NCBI GenBank assembly: GCA_026874595.1
Contig: CM049307.1
Location: forward strand, 39,350,862 to 39,414,861
Direction: 5' to 3'
DNA from: Sipunculus nudus
Lineage: Eukaryota > Annelida > Sipuncula > Golfingiida > Sipunculidae
Length of the DNA: 64,000 nt
Positions 37,370 to 48,668 of this stretch are shown in pieces; the first letter of the stretch is position 1, and each line of letters begins with the position of its first letter. The translations under genes and the position numbers were made by a program. The notes under the pieces were generated by a model that saw only the letters and a list, made by a program, of their open reading frames with translations, was not told where the DNA came from and did no database searches.

Positions 37370-40364
37370 CTTAAAATATGATAATAAAATAGAATGAAAT
37401 CAAATTATACATATATGTAAATGATGATAAAATATGCAGATATAAAATTATCAATACACTATGAATGTGATTATAAAAATACTGAAATATATAGTTCAAA
37501 CACTGTGTGAAATATGGTAATATTAATATTAGAATAAATAAATAAATAAATATACGTCGAGTGAGCTATTACAATTTCTTCAGCAAAATTTGATATCTTG
37601 ACAAACCTAATGCGATCTAAATGTAGAGTATGCATACGTGCGATGACTTAAGCGTTTGTTTTTGAAGAGTTTGCAGACGTATATCATTGAGGTATATATA
37701 TCAACATGTATCTTTGTAAAAAAAAAACAGGATGAAAGTGTAATCATTATGTATATATAATCTACGCTGTAGAAATACAAATCAGATACTTTCGTGGAAA
37801 TGAGATTTTGAATAACTGGGCTTCAAAGGAATCCCCATAAAAAGTTGCCGCAAAAATTGACATACCAACCCTAGCCCCGGTATCAAGTTAAGCCAGAAAA
37901 GTCCAACGCATGTCAGGACCCCGACGAGCATCGTCCAGGCTTGAATCTCCATGGTGCTCCGCTGATAATCATACATGTAGAAACAAAATGGATATATACG
38001 ACAGGTATAACGTTACAGGGGGCTTGAAAATAAAGGACAAAACTACATACGACACTAGTCTGTAAGTTGACACTTTTTAAACTGATATACGTTATCGGAG
38101 TGAAAAGCCAATAACAAATTATTAATTTTCATTCCGTGTCCCTGTATTATTTATTCGCCACTGCTGCTTAGATCAACCTAAAGTTAAGAATGCTACAGTT
38201 CATCGGGACATAAACCGAGTTTGCTTTCTGATTAGTCATAAATTTAAATATTTATTATGTTGTGCTCCGATGTAGTAATTTTCTGTTTTCGGTTCCTTTT
38301 TTTTTTGGATACACTGACAGACTATGGGTAATAAATGGAAAACTATGATCGGACAAGATATGACAATTACAATGAGGTAGGTTTGCCAGGGCCTCAGTAT
38401 ATATGTTTATTGCTAGAATGCGTAAAATAAAAAGTGATTCCATGTACCGACAGACGTAACTCAGTACCAGCTCTTATTACTAAACAGTCGGCCAGAGAGC
38501 CATGCAGTAGTTAAATAATTTGCCGCGAGGTTGCAGTAGCTGTTGTAAGCGTCGCGATACAAGAAGCGCAATTAAGTTTTAATTATTAACCATGGCATCG
38601 ACCTGGCTAGTCTAACAGAGCCTGCAGTTGTTGTATTAATGACATAAGTTTACTCGAAAAATGTTATTGTTGATTATGTTAATTTAACGATTTCAGTGCA
38701 TACATTTACTAAAAACAAGAAGAATCCCTTCACCTTTGTTTCTTCATGGTGCTTTTCCATTAAGACATACGCTATCCCGGACGGGATCCACCCAGCGCCA
38801 TTCATAACACTGAAGTACCACTTCCTCTGGGTTGGATCAGCGTCTGTGTCCTTCTCCAGAAACATTGACGGCACCAGCGATATAAAAAATCCGACAAACA
38901 AAACAATAATGCAAAGTATTTGCTTCCTGTTGATACCTGAAATTGGAATAAATACATCAGTTCATTCAAAGGAAAAATTATTATTACATCCAAATGAATT
39001 CTAGATTAAGTATTGCGGTCTTCGCTGTTATTGGATAACTTTGTTTTTACAGACTGATGTAGATATAAACAAGTTTAAGGCGCTCACCATTCAAGTTTTT
39101 TTTTTTTTTTTTTTTTTAATTTAACAGCGCTCAGAAGGCGCTTTCCTTTGCCAAAACTTTGTTTTATTAGCTTCATCTAAGGATCTTTAAAGATTTTGAT
39201 TTTTCTTCGATGGGTCTTTGTATTTAATACAAAAACAAAATATTGTGGGACCAGAGAATGTATTTTCCTGGCAATTTCAATATAGATATATCAACAGACA
39301 AAAATGAACGGTCGCAGCATCTGAATCAACTCTTAAACTATAAAATATATTCATGCATAAAGAGGTATCCATCACGTTTGTATTTATCATACACATTCAT
39401 ATTTAGGAAAACAAAGACGAAAGGACAGGTGAACGTTGGAGAAACCATGACCTCCTAGACTGGCCCAGTCGACGCAATGGTTAAGACTTAATTTCTCAAT
39501 AAAAAATAAAATAATAAATAAATAAATTAATAAAATTAAAAAAAGACTTAATTGCTTCCACTAACAGAGCCATCTTGTTGTGTCGCAACGCTTAGAACAG
39601 GTTCTACCACGTCTGGCAAATTATATAACTAAATTACGACTCTCTGGCCTTTTTTTTCATTGTTGATAAGACCTGGCACTGAGTTACGTCTATCAGTACA
39701 TGGAATCACCTTCTTTAAGCATTTTAATAGCAAACATCAATACTAAAGCCCGAATTCCATAACTTTTGAGTTTTAAGTTTTTCTATATGAAATACATACA
39801 TACAAACCTTTTTTTATCAGTATGCGTCTTGAAACTACCACAGTGGGAATCATTAAGCCAATCAGCAGTGCCTGTAGATAAGCGGGCGTCCTTGATGGGT
39901 GTCCTGACATGACCAAGAACGTCACCATGACACCCAAACACAGGCCAGTCAAAATAATGGTTACCCAGCCTCGCCGGGGAAACAGCTCAAATCGGTAATT
40001 AAAGAATAATTTGTGAACAAGGAACACTGAGAATAAAATCGGAAAAGTCAACACGTAGCATGTAGCAGCCATCGTGTAGCCGTCCCCACCGCCTGCTCGG
40101 ACGGCAGATGTCGCTAGGGGTAAAGAGATCGTAACGGCAGATAAGCACACCACCGTTATCACTGACAGCAGGAGCAGAAGGAATGTTTTGGGGACCTGAG
40201 TGCGCCTGAGTGTTGATAAAAATCTGTTTCTCTGGAACCTGGCGAGCACCGAGTCATACTGTTCTTTTGGTGATCCAATCAACTGCTCTGGACCGTTCCC
40301 CGATTCCTCTGCACGCTTATCCAACAATGGTTCTCTCTCAGAGTTGTACATGTTGCATTGATAC
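36980..40364 (-). CDS. Gene A: CRT-like ten-span transporter, four coding exons
   Basis: Predicted multispan carrier of the drug/metabolite transporter superfamily, best matching the CRT-like family. Coding exons are 40351-39808, 38936-38734, 37961-37866 and 37369-36980, together 1233 nt and 410 residues. Donors GTTTGT, GTGAAG and GTATGT and AG acceptors are all present, with phases 1, 0, 0. The start at 40351 (MYNSEREPLLDK) is preferred over the upstream ATG at 40375, because a splice acceptor (TATTTTAG) lies between them. Ten hydrophobic spans are visible. The FPRRGW...HPSRTPAYLQ...GLMIP block resembles the second-to-third-helix region of CRT proteins, and W-Y-F-S-V...WIPSG...MEK resembles their sixth helix. 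RCMYLGDPAC holds the loop cysteines. This is the most diverged of three tandem copies. Substrate is unknown; CRT relatives move peptides, glutathione or cationic compounds across vacuolar membranes. A generic EamA/SLC35-type assignment remains possible. Confidence 0.72.
37866..37961 (-). CDS. Gene A coding exon 3 (span 7)
   Basis: 96 nt, phase 0 at both ends (TTATCAG| and |GTATGT), 32 residues. It encodes one hydrophobic span ending LNLIPGLGL, which aligns with LNVIS/VPGLGM in the other copies. Its first third differs most from B and C (RSTMEIQAW instead of FNILVIL). Confidence 0.65.
38734..38936 (-). CDS. Gene A coding exon 2 (spans 5-6)
   Basis: 203 nt, bounded by TTTCAG| and |GTGAAG. It encodes GINRKQ followed by span 5 (IIVLFVGFFISLVPSMF) and span 6 (WYFSVMNGAGWIPSGIAYVL). 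The length is identical in genes B and C. Confidence 0.7.
39808..40351 (-). CDS. Gene A coding exon 1 (N-tail, spans 1-4)
   Basis: 544 nt, ending in phase 1 (AAAAAAG|GTTTGT). It encodes a cytosolic N-tail with the dileucine motif ESEREPLL-type ([E]xxPLL), then four hydrophobic spans, with the charged FPRRGW turn before span 3. A splice acceptor at 40366-40365 means the coding exon begins at 40364 with 13 nt of 5' untranslated sequence. Confidence 0.72.
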
Positions 40365-40437
40365 CTAAAATACATTTTAAAGGTACGTGTGATATTTCTG
40401 TAGTATTTGTATTAATAACGTCATTCGCCTATAAAGA

Positions 40438-41029
40438 CAGTATCTCATTGGGTTGCGACAGCTTGCAACTAGTTAGAAAAACAACAATTGAGAGAAAATA
40501 CGCGACTTGGCGACAATTTTCAGTTGCAATCACACTGAATTGTACTAACGACACGTTTGCGTACATCGGACGAGTGTTTGGTCCAAAAATCGGCTGGATT
40601 TCGTATAACCATCGCGCGAATGTTATGCGATGTTTCAAGAAATTCGCACAACATTTGTGAAATATTCGCACGACAATTCGCACCCAGAATGTCAGATTCT
40701 CATTTTTATCTCTAAAGATTCGCAATGTAGTTGCATAGGTCACACCCCTCTAAAAGTTGTTTCTCAGTTCTCGTACTTCCTGACTCACTTACTTGTTCGA
40801 CATGTTCGAGACGGGTTGGAGACACCAGCGACGCCTCTGCGACTATTTTTGGAGCAAGTTTGTTTTGCGAATTGTTTTAAAATGTTCAAAATTTGTGCGA
40901 CAAGGTAGCGACACTTTGCGAAGCACGCGAGGAAATTGAGACCGCCGCGAAAGTTCTAAGAAACTTTTGAGACTCACGCGAATGCCGTTCGCAGTTTGTC
41001 GCAAGCAGTCGCAGCCCAGTGAGATACAG
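40438..41029. mobile_element. MITE-like element upstream of gene A
   Basis: The left end CAGTATCTCATTGGGTTGCG then ACAGCTTGCAAC pairs with the right end, which reads in reverse complement CTGTATCTCACTGGGCTGCG then ACTGCTTGCGAC; about 29 of 32 bases agree. The interior is full of TCGCA/TGCGA motifs in both directions and is richer in CpG than its surroundings. It begins 74 bp from the splice acceptor of gene A exon 1. Confidence 0.68.
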
Positions 41030-41093
41030 GCTTAACTTAAGTCTTAACATAAAGACCTCCGTCTGATACCAATGTCCGAATGGTCAGCCGAGC

Positions 41094-41410
41094 CAGGCCC
41101 GCCGAGTCACTTTACCATGTTCAGGACCAGGATTTGCATTCACTGTGAGAAAGCCCAGGTCAAGAAACACCTTGATGTCACACATGGATGGTTTTAAGCA
41201 AAAAGAGAGAGTTTGTAAGCACTCTCCCTGTGGAACAGAGATTATAAATACGCATTCTTTAGTGGAACCCTGCCAGGACTGAAATGGGATGTAACTTTAA
41301 TCAGAAGCGGATCCCTTTTCAGTCGCCGCAACTTTTTTAAGGGTTTCAGATCATTTTTTTGTGGCACGCCCCCCCCCCCCCCCTTTCCATACCTTGGGAC
41401 CTTTATTTAG
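41094..41410 (+). repeat. Dispersed repeat X, copy 1
   Basis: Matches 42519-42826 through CCGCCGAGTCAC, CACTGTGAGAAAGCCCAGGT, GCATTCTTTAGTGG, CTGCCAGGACTGAAA and a C-run followed by CCTTGGGACCTTTATTTAGG. No open frame is shared. Confidence 0.68.
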
Positions 41411-42174
41411 GTATTGTTATAAGTCCTCGAGGGTTGGACCCCTCCTTCAATAATTTGTCATATTCGTCCGTATGCTTCGAAATTAGAATTCAAAGAAGAT
41501 AATGAATACATGATTCCAACTCTGCTCAGGTCACGAGAAAAAAAGGGAGTGTCCTTACACACGTATATTGCTTTTTTAGTCGGTGGAGAGGTTACATTTA
41601 CCCCATTGTTGTTCACACATCTAAGTATGTTGAATCGCGACTTTATTGGCGGAAGTTCTCATGTTGACACACTTACTTACATATGGATGTTAGTCATAGT
41701 ATAGTAATTAACTCTTAAATCCCGTGAGCACTTATTATATATTGAAACAAAAAGTTCTATATTTCAATTAATGTTTTCATCCTCCGTATGTATACGTACC
41801 TCATTGAGAGAGAACACTACCTTCAGTATAGTACTGAACTGTAGAAATACCTGTAAGCCCTACCTTGATTATTTGTGGTGACAAAAGATTGTGTCACACC
41901 GTGCTGATAACTGATACACGGGTTGGGTCACCTCAGTCTGTATCCGGCCTGTGTTTGTACACAATAACCCGAATCAGCGCCCTTTTGGACTCGACGCAGG
42001 CATTGTGTATGTTTTATACACGATGTATTATCATGACGACTGTCCAATACGCATGTGCACGAATATGACACGGGAAAACGAGATGCTCATGATGCCGTTC
42101 ACGGACCTCCAAATAAGTCTGAATCGTGATTCAGAATTTCATATATATAGTGTCGTTGCTGGCTAATGCTAAAG

Positions 42175-42176
<2 letters not shown>

Positions 42177-42234
<58 letters not shown>
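42177..42234. repeat. (TA)n microsatellite
   Basis: About 29 TA units, upstream of repeat Y. Confidence 0.95.
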
Positions 42235-42239
<5 letters not shown>

Positions 42240-42368
42240 GTGTCTGGGTTCGATGTATGTAGGTTATCGACCTTTATTAACATTAACGAAACAATTTATG
42301 AAACTAAACAATCCTCGCTTAATACTAAATAACAATGCCGGATTTTGCATCACGATAAATTTTAAAAC

Positions 42369-42515
42369 CGCCCTAGATTGCGCTATTGCGACCTAAAATT
42401 TCAAAATGTTTCCACAGTATGTGAGGGAAAACCTCCATTCCCCACATACTGCTGTAACTCACCATTCCCAAAACCTTTATCCGCCCGTGATATTCATTGT
42501 ACACGTAGGCCATTA
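42369..42515 (+). repeat. Dispersed repeat Y, copy 1
   Basis: CCCTAGATTGCGCTATTGCG, CACAGTATGTGAGGGAAA and CCGCCCGTGAT blocks, shared with 42911-43062. Confidence 0.66.
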
Positions 42516-42518
42516 AGT

Positions 42519-42826
42519 GCCCGCCGAGTCACTTTTACCATGTTCAGGACCAGGATGTGCTCTCACTGTGAGAAAGCCCAGGTCAAGAAACACCTGGCTG
42601 TCACACCTGGACGGTTCCAAGAAAAAAAAAGAGAGAGACTGGAGTTTGTAAACACTCCCTGTTGAACAGACATTAAAAAATGCGCATTCTTTGGTGGAAA
42701 CCTGCCAGGACTGAAACGGGATGTAACTTTAATCAGAACCCTTTTTTAAGGCTTTTAGACCAATGTTCGGGGCATGGACACCCCCCCCCCCCAACACTTT
42801 TCCGGACCTTGGGACCTTTATTTAGG
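42519..42826 (+). repeat. Dispersed repeat X, copy 2
   Basis: Second copy of repeat X, with the same C-run at 42781-42793. It directly follows repeat Y copy 1. Confidence 0.68.
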
Positions 42827-42910
42827 TGCACGATCTTGTATCTTTTACAGTTCACTTGACAAAAATGAATTAATACTTGTAACAGAGTATTATTGAAAGT
42901 TTTACATTTC

Positions 42911-43062
42911 AAAACGGCCCTAGATTGCGCCATTGCGACCTAAATTTTCAAAATGTGTCCACAGTATGTGAGGGAAATCCTCAATTCCCTACACACCGCT
43001 GTAACTCCCCATTCCCAAAAACCTGTAACCGCCCGTGATTTTCTTTGTATACGTAGACCATG
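42911..43062 (+). repeat. Dispersed repeat Y, copy 2
   Basis: Same blocks as Y copy 1, including GTATACGTAGACCAT against GTACACGTAGGCCAT. Lies after repeat X copy 2, so the order is X, Y, X, Y. Confidence 0.66.
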
Positions 43063-45546
43063 CATCAGATCCATGCGGATGATAACTCGCGTATGAAACT
43101 GCAGTTCATTACTTCTTATAGAATGCCTTCTGTTTGTGCACTAGGAAGCATACTTGTTGCTTGTTTAAAGGAATTTATTGTTTTACTTTTCTAAATATCC
43201 TGACTGATACCCAGGGAAAACCAAGTTAGAAACAACATTTTACTTTTGCGTCAGCTCCACCCTGGCTACTATAAATAATGTTGATCTCTTCAGTCAATGA
43301 GGAGCAATTAAAGATTTTGACAGTTCACAGTATATTTAAATATTTCTTCTGGCTCCGATGTAATTATATATATGCATGCTTTGTGTCACATATTTACATT
43401 TCAGTTTAATATATATTTTTTTTGTTTCACTGTGTCAGTGTTAATGTAATCACTTGTTATTCACCTTATTATATTTTATGGCCATTATACAAATATATAT
43501 ATGTGTGTGTGTGTGTCTTCTTGTATTTTCCCCAAGGAAAACATTTTTATTAGCCAACGGCTGTTCTGTATGTGTTAGTTAAATATGTATATGCCGGTGC
43601 TGACATCTAGCAACAAGTTATATAACCAATTACATCTCGTTTCGCACACCGACTGTCCGAAGTTATTAAAAGGCGAATTTGAAGCTATATGCCAAACACC
43701 ACCGGGTTGGATTACTGTTTTTCAAAAGACTTCATGAATAGTTACTTTTTCATGGTCATTGCCATGCAGTGGCGAAACCAGAAATTCGAGAACAGGGGCC
43801 GCTAATATGGGTTAGTGGTTCGTAGATATTAAGAATAAAAAGTTTTCAAATTGTGCATATAATTTAAAGAGGACATTTGAGGCAACTTTCACAAAGAATA
43901 TGAGGAATTGCAGGGGGAGTCCTCGGTGTTATGACCCAGCAGAGTGCAATAACGGAAAAACTCGATCCCTGAGTATAGAAACATTTGGATGCTATCTTTA
44001 TAAATGAAAACAAATCACAGGGCTGTTCATTTACATATTCAAATTATGAATTACAAAGTACTAAACTGCTGATAACTTTATATGCTAGGGAATAAAAAAA
44101 TATTTAAAAAAATATTACGGTTCAACGCCACATCAGGATTTAATTATTTGGATGAGCACCTCTCTTAAAGCTATATATCAAGAGAATTTAAAATATTTAA
44201 TAAATAATCCAGGTAACTGGCGAATACAGCTACAAAAAATGGATCCAGCCTGTGTAAGTCTGTGGTTATCACGAATTAGAACCCCGACAGGTAATATATG
44301 GACAAAAAACTATTACACGCATAAAGTCTCAGTTCCAACAGACGTGATACCGTTAATAATTCATAAACAGGATACCAGGACGTTCACACGTGGGACTTGT
44401 GTCATGGCGACTGTCAAAGACAACATGAAGCAGTTTGGACCTGAATAAGATACTAACGTACTAGTTTTAATATCACAATGATAACAAAGCCCCTTATAAA
44501 AAAGGGGAAACAATCGTACCGGGTTATATGGCCACTTAATGAATGGACAGGCAACGCAACCAAGGCTCATCATGGCCCATAATTAAGACGATTCGCCGCC
44601 GAATCGCGGTTCACTCACTCAGTGATGTTTCCCAGCAGTTTATCATATTAATCATATATATATTGTAGTAAATGTGTACGCTAACGACCTGAGACGTGTA
44701 AAACCATGCAGGTGTACAAAGTGTCATCTGAAACCCCGTGATCTTGAATGCACTAAATAAGATGACTACAAAATATAGTAAAAATTTCCTTGTCTCGATT
44801 AAGATACACTTCTCCGAAAAAGTTAATCGTGACCCGTAAAGAGATCTTGACAAAGGCATAAACAAATAGAAATGGACAACATTGGAAAGGCAGGCATGGA
44901 TAAACTTTCTAGTACTAAGTGCCTTACTTTTACTTTTTTATTATCTTTTATTTTTTTTTTTTTACTTTTGTTTTTTGACTGCATGATCATATTACTCAGT
45001 GTCGTGCGTCGCTTTTGCTTTAGGCCTACATCATACCCTGTGGTCATACATGGCAACCTTTTTTTCACGACAATATGAAGTCATTCTGGGCGTGATTCGT
45101 GAAGCTTATACATATGTTCTTTACAATATAATATCAGTCTTAGCAGCGTATGTGATTTTCACTGTTTGTTTCCACTCCATAAGATTTAACGTTCTGACAA
45201 TTTAGGGTATCAGTTTGTTCATGTCAGGTTAATGACGTGGCGTATATGGGCACACACTTTTATTTCGCAATACAGTAGAACATATACCAGTAAGATTATT
45301 CGTTACACTTTTGGAAACATAAAATGCACATTGTATGGTATATTATAAGGGCTTTATAATCCAGCTCTTTCTACAGGATAAATCATGTATTGTCCATTTA
45401 AATGCCGTTCCTACAGCAATGTTTACAATGATTAACTGCATTTTGTCTTTTATTTGACATCAAACAATTGGCCGTTTTTTCATTTAAACATGCTATACTT
45501 AAAAATTAAGTAATCAAAAATGCATTAACTGTTGTTATTAATTAAT
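43063..45546. other. No recognisable gene between gene B and repeat Y
   Basis: Contains a short (TG)n tract near 43502-43517 and a 98-codon plus-strand frame (44152-44448) with no recognisable domain. Confidence 0.4.
43767..43810. other. Isolated hAT-like terminus
   Basis: CAGTGGCGAAACCAGAAATT resembles the CAGTGGCG ends of the hAT element at 57504. No partner end is found. Confidence 0.35.
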
Positions 45547-45954
45547 TTATGAGTGGTTTGTTATTTCTTTGTTTTTCCCAGAATTCTTTTCGTTTCCGGG
45601 TGTTGTATCGTCGCTTGTGTACGTGTACATCCCCACCGCGGGGCCCATCAACAATAAACCAACCAGCACACAGACTGTTGTTGTACTAAACGTCGGGTGC
45701 CAGTGAAAATACGGCAGTAAAGTAAAGAATGTCCAGAATAAAGTACCGATAGGAATCTGAAGCGCCTGGACCAGTGCTGAATAGGCGGCGCCACCATCCA
45801 CCTGAACCAGAAGCAGTGAGAATAGCCATCCATATATTAACGAAAAGTAAAACAGTAATGACAGATAAAGAACAGTCGAGCATCTTGGATCTCCTTGATA
45901 TAAACATCTTACGGTTGCCTGGAAATGTTCTGCCAGCTGTCCGGGTCCCGGGGC
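45547..45954 (-). CDS. Gene B exon 4 (spans 8-10, stop)
   Basis: 408 nt with stop, preceded by TTACAAG|. Starts APGPGQLAEHFQATVRCLYQ, keeps both loop cysteines and spans 8-10, and ends with a polar Asn/Ser/Lys tail. It is very close to gene C exon 4 at both DNA and protein level, so B and C are recent duplicates. Confidence 0.68.
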   Translation of the reverse strand, partial: APGPGQLAEHFQATVRCLYQGDPRCSTVLYLSLLFYFSLIYGWLFSLLLVQVDGGAAYSALVQALQIPIGTLFWTFFTLLPYFHWHPTFSTTTVCVLVGLLLMGPAVGMYTYTSDDTTPGNEKNSGKNKEITNHS

Positions 45955-46088
45955 CTTGTAATTAAGATAAAAGAAAACGTACAAGAACATGCATTTCATT
46001 TATTTTGTTTAAACCAGGACAATGTATGACTATGTGAAAAATTATGATGGACGCGTTTCTTTCTTTACTTTTTACCCCTGGATATTAC

Positions 46089-46165
46089 AGTAGAACCCAG
46101 CCTTGCGACCATCCAAAAGTTGCGACCACTTCACATTTGCGACCTCTTAACAATACGACCACATT
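46089..46165. other. Isolated terminus-like sequence in gene B intron 3
   Basis: CAGTAGAACCCAGCCTTGCG followed by repeated GCGACCAC-type motifs resembles TIRs of pogo/Tigger-like elements. No inverted partner is seen in the intron. Confidence 0.35.
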
Positions 46166-46418
46166 TGTTGGTCCTAAATATTTTAATGCCATTTCATTTA
46201 GGGTCAAGGGCGGCAGATATGTTCGTTCTTTCATTATTAATTTGAGAGAAATTACATATTTCATTTTAGACATGTACTCTTTCATATTCATTTGACTGTC
46301 AAAGTGTGCATATCTTGGAGAAAGATGAACAATTCTGTGTTAAACTATGTACAAACGTGGTCTTTCTTTAGGTTTTCATGCATGACTGAGAGTTATATGA
46401 TATAAAAATGAAACAAAC

Positions 46419-46514
46419 CATTCCTAATCCTGGGACCACGTTCAGCCAGATGAGACCGGCCCCCGTCAAGGCAGTTACCGGTATACTCCATGCCAGAATC
46501 ACCAATATATTAAA
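46419..46514 (-). CDS. Gene B exon 3 (span 7)
   Basis: 96 nt, bounded by TTATAACAG| and |GTTTGT. Encodes FNILVILAWSIPVTALTG... ending LNVVPGLGM. Nearly the same as gene C exon 3. Confidence 0.62.
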
Positions 46515-46586
46515 CTGTTATAATGCAAACAAATTAAAATTAATATGTAAATAAGATGGTTAAAAAGAGACAGAAATACATTTTAT

Positions 46587-46706
46587 TGTAATCCGAAAGC
46601 CATATTACGAAACGTAAAACAGTCTTTATTATACCGTAAAACGAACACCGCACCAGGTAACACTGTCGTTGGAGGTCGCACATTTTTTATAACTCGGTTC
46701 AGTTTG
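46587..46706. repeat. Direct repeat in gene B intron 2, copy 1
   Basis: TGTAATCCGAAAGCCATATT, GTAAAACAGTCTTTATTA, ACACTGTCGT and TATAACTCGGTTCAGTTT; about 125 bp shared with 47491-47614. Confidence 0.65.
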
Positions 46707-46785
46707 ACCCGTTTCGGCTATAGGATAAGGATGATAACGAGTTAAATCGGATTCACTCTTGGTACCATGTATTGTTGTTGCGGAT

Positions 46786-46814
46786 CCACAACTGTGATAC
46801 GATCACAGTTGTGG
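46786..46814. repeat. Perfect palindrome, 13 bp arms, 3 nt loop
   Basis: CCACAACTGTGAT - ACG - ATCACAGTTGTGG. It lies in intron 2 of gene B between the two direct repeats. Confidence 0.75.
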
Positions 46815-47490
46815 GAATGACCTGTACAGTTAGGCCTTGTAATGGTGAAATGGTAGACACTGGTAGAAGGCACCAAAAAAAACTCTTAAAACTACTAAAT
46901 ATACACACCAAAATGCATCCGTTAGTGTCTCTGGTAGTTAATGGGTCTTTCTGGCAACTTTACCACGTTCTTACCTTAATATATTAATGAAATATAATCC
47001 CTAACGATCCTTGTAAGCCCACGGTGATTTAAACATAACAATATACAGGAATTTGTAATGAGCGGACGTTGATCGACTGGTACCCGCCACCGACATCTGT
47101 TATCGCCCGCTTTTTCCAGTTCAAACAGCGATAAGATCAGAGTGGGTTCCCAGTCTAAATCCCGTTGCAAAGGAATGTGGGTCACTTAATGTAATCATGG
47201 CGGCTTGTTCTCTATGTAAACACATCAGCTCTTGGCAAAATTATGGATAAGTAGGGCTATTGAGCAATATTTTGGTGCCAATACTTTGCAGATGTTTTAC
47301 AAAACATCCAAAGACAACAAAAAGGTAATTATTTTATGTTGACACCGCATGAAATGTCAATTACACGATTCCAAAGGGGTCTCCTATTTTGAACCTTACA
47401 AGGCGTTTTCCTAAGGGTCGTTCCCAAGACGTATGTTGACGGAGAGGAGCAGAGCGGATCGGAATCACACGTCTTGGGCCGAGACAACAT

Positions 47491-47614
47491 GTATTGTAAT
47501 CCGAAAGCCATATTGCGTAACGTAAAACAGTCTTTATTAAACCGTAAAACGTAAACCGCACCAAGTAACACTGTCGTAAAAATGTCGCACATTTTTTTAT
47601 AACTCGGTTCAGTT
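47491..47614. repeat. Direct repeat in gene B intron 2, copy 2
   Basis: Same sequence as copy 1 with small differences (ATTGCGTAACG for ATTACGAAACG), about 900 bp further on in the same orientation. Confidence 0.65.
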
Positions 47615-47980
47615 TAACCCTGGCAAATTATGTTACAATAGGACAGGGGAAACGCGAGTTATCTTATAATAAGGAGACTTGCATACGGAGTTTTATACGT
47701 ATACGAAAGCGACATATCTTTCAATAAGCTCTCAGTTCATCTTACATAAAAGTTAAGTGTTAAATGTTGGCTGATAATCATTTTTTCGTTTGCAATTATT
47801 CTTTTACTTTACATTGGTTCATCCGATTCAGATGGATACACATTTTGCCTTGATCTCGGTTTCAGCAATCATTGCACCTTTGTTGTGCTTATGCAATGTG
47901 ATGTAAAGGGTCAAGTATGATTCGTCGAAATGAACATTTTAATTATGAAGTGCTACTGAGACACCAATAATAATTCTCAC

Positions 47981-48183
47981 CTTAATTTCATTCTGGAACT
48001 TCTCCATTACAACAAGCGATACGCCCAGAGGAATAGAAGCAAAAGCATTTATTAGACCAAAATACCACTTCCCCTGCGTCTCTGGATCTTCTGCTTGCTT
48101 GTCCAGGAACATGGAGGGAACTATGGAGACGACTAAACCGACGAAAATCACCAGGATGCACACGGTCTGTTTCTTGTTTATAA
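47981..48183 (-). CDS. Gene B exon 2 (spans 5-6)
   Basis: 203 nt between TTTTGAAAG| and |GTGAGA, open and in frame. Encodes VINKKQTVCILVIFVGLVVS and WYFGLINAFASIPLGVSLVV. The WIPPG motif of gene C is ASIPLG here. Confidence 0.65.
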
Positions 48184-48668
48184 CTTTCAAAACGTGTAAA
48201 AGCTGACTTTATGCGTGCATGATATAGGTATCTTGACTATGGTTGAGAAATATCAAACAAACACAAGGAAAATATACAGTCATCTTATGTTAAGATGTAT
48301 TTACTATTTCGACAACGGTATAAAAATTGGGTTTCTTTATATAAACAGGAAAAAGCGCTGTCAGCTAGTACACGGAGTGAAATATTTATTGACATATCCA
48401 TGCAGGTCTAAATTTTGAACGTCAGAGAACTGAAAGACTAGTGTCGGGGACTAAGCATTGCAATATTTTATTTATCGTGACACATTGTTTCATAAGGCTT
48501 ACATTCTATTCTTCACAAGTAATCTACTGGTATAAAGTACCATTTTTTCCCATGAAAATACAGTTATACAGTAAAAGAAACAGCAATAAAGGTAAGTACG
48601 GACCGTCAGCATAAATTTGTAGAATGTGTCACATATTACATATTTATCAAATAATTCTCCTTTCAAAC

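Larger units (their letters stand above)
37370..39807 (-). other. Introns 1-3 of gene A
   Basis: The three introns (38937-39807, 37962-38733, 37370-37865) contain AT-rich sequence, a T-run near 39097-39118 and no recognisable coding segment or mobile element. The exon 2 edges agree with genes B and C. Confidence 0.6.
46515..47980 (-). other. Intron 2 of gene B with internal direct repeats
   Basis: Holds two direct copies of a roughly 125 bp segment (46587-46706 and 47491-47614) and a perfect 29 bp palindrome at 46786-46814. No coding segment is recognised. Confidence 0.55.

Noticed and set aside
40352-40375. Upstream ATG for gene A (MYFRYQC)
   Set aside because: It lies upstream of a good splice acceptor and the paralogues align only from the second ATG.
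44152-44448. 98-codon plus-strand frame beginning MSTSLKAIYQ
   Set aside because: No recognisable domain, no splice context and ordinary composition for noncoding AT-rich DNA; could not be supported without transcript data.
46587-47614. A complete LTR retrotransposon in gene B intron 2
   Set aside because: The direct repeats enclose no retroviral-type coding sequence and no clear TG..CA ends.
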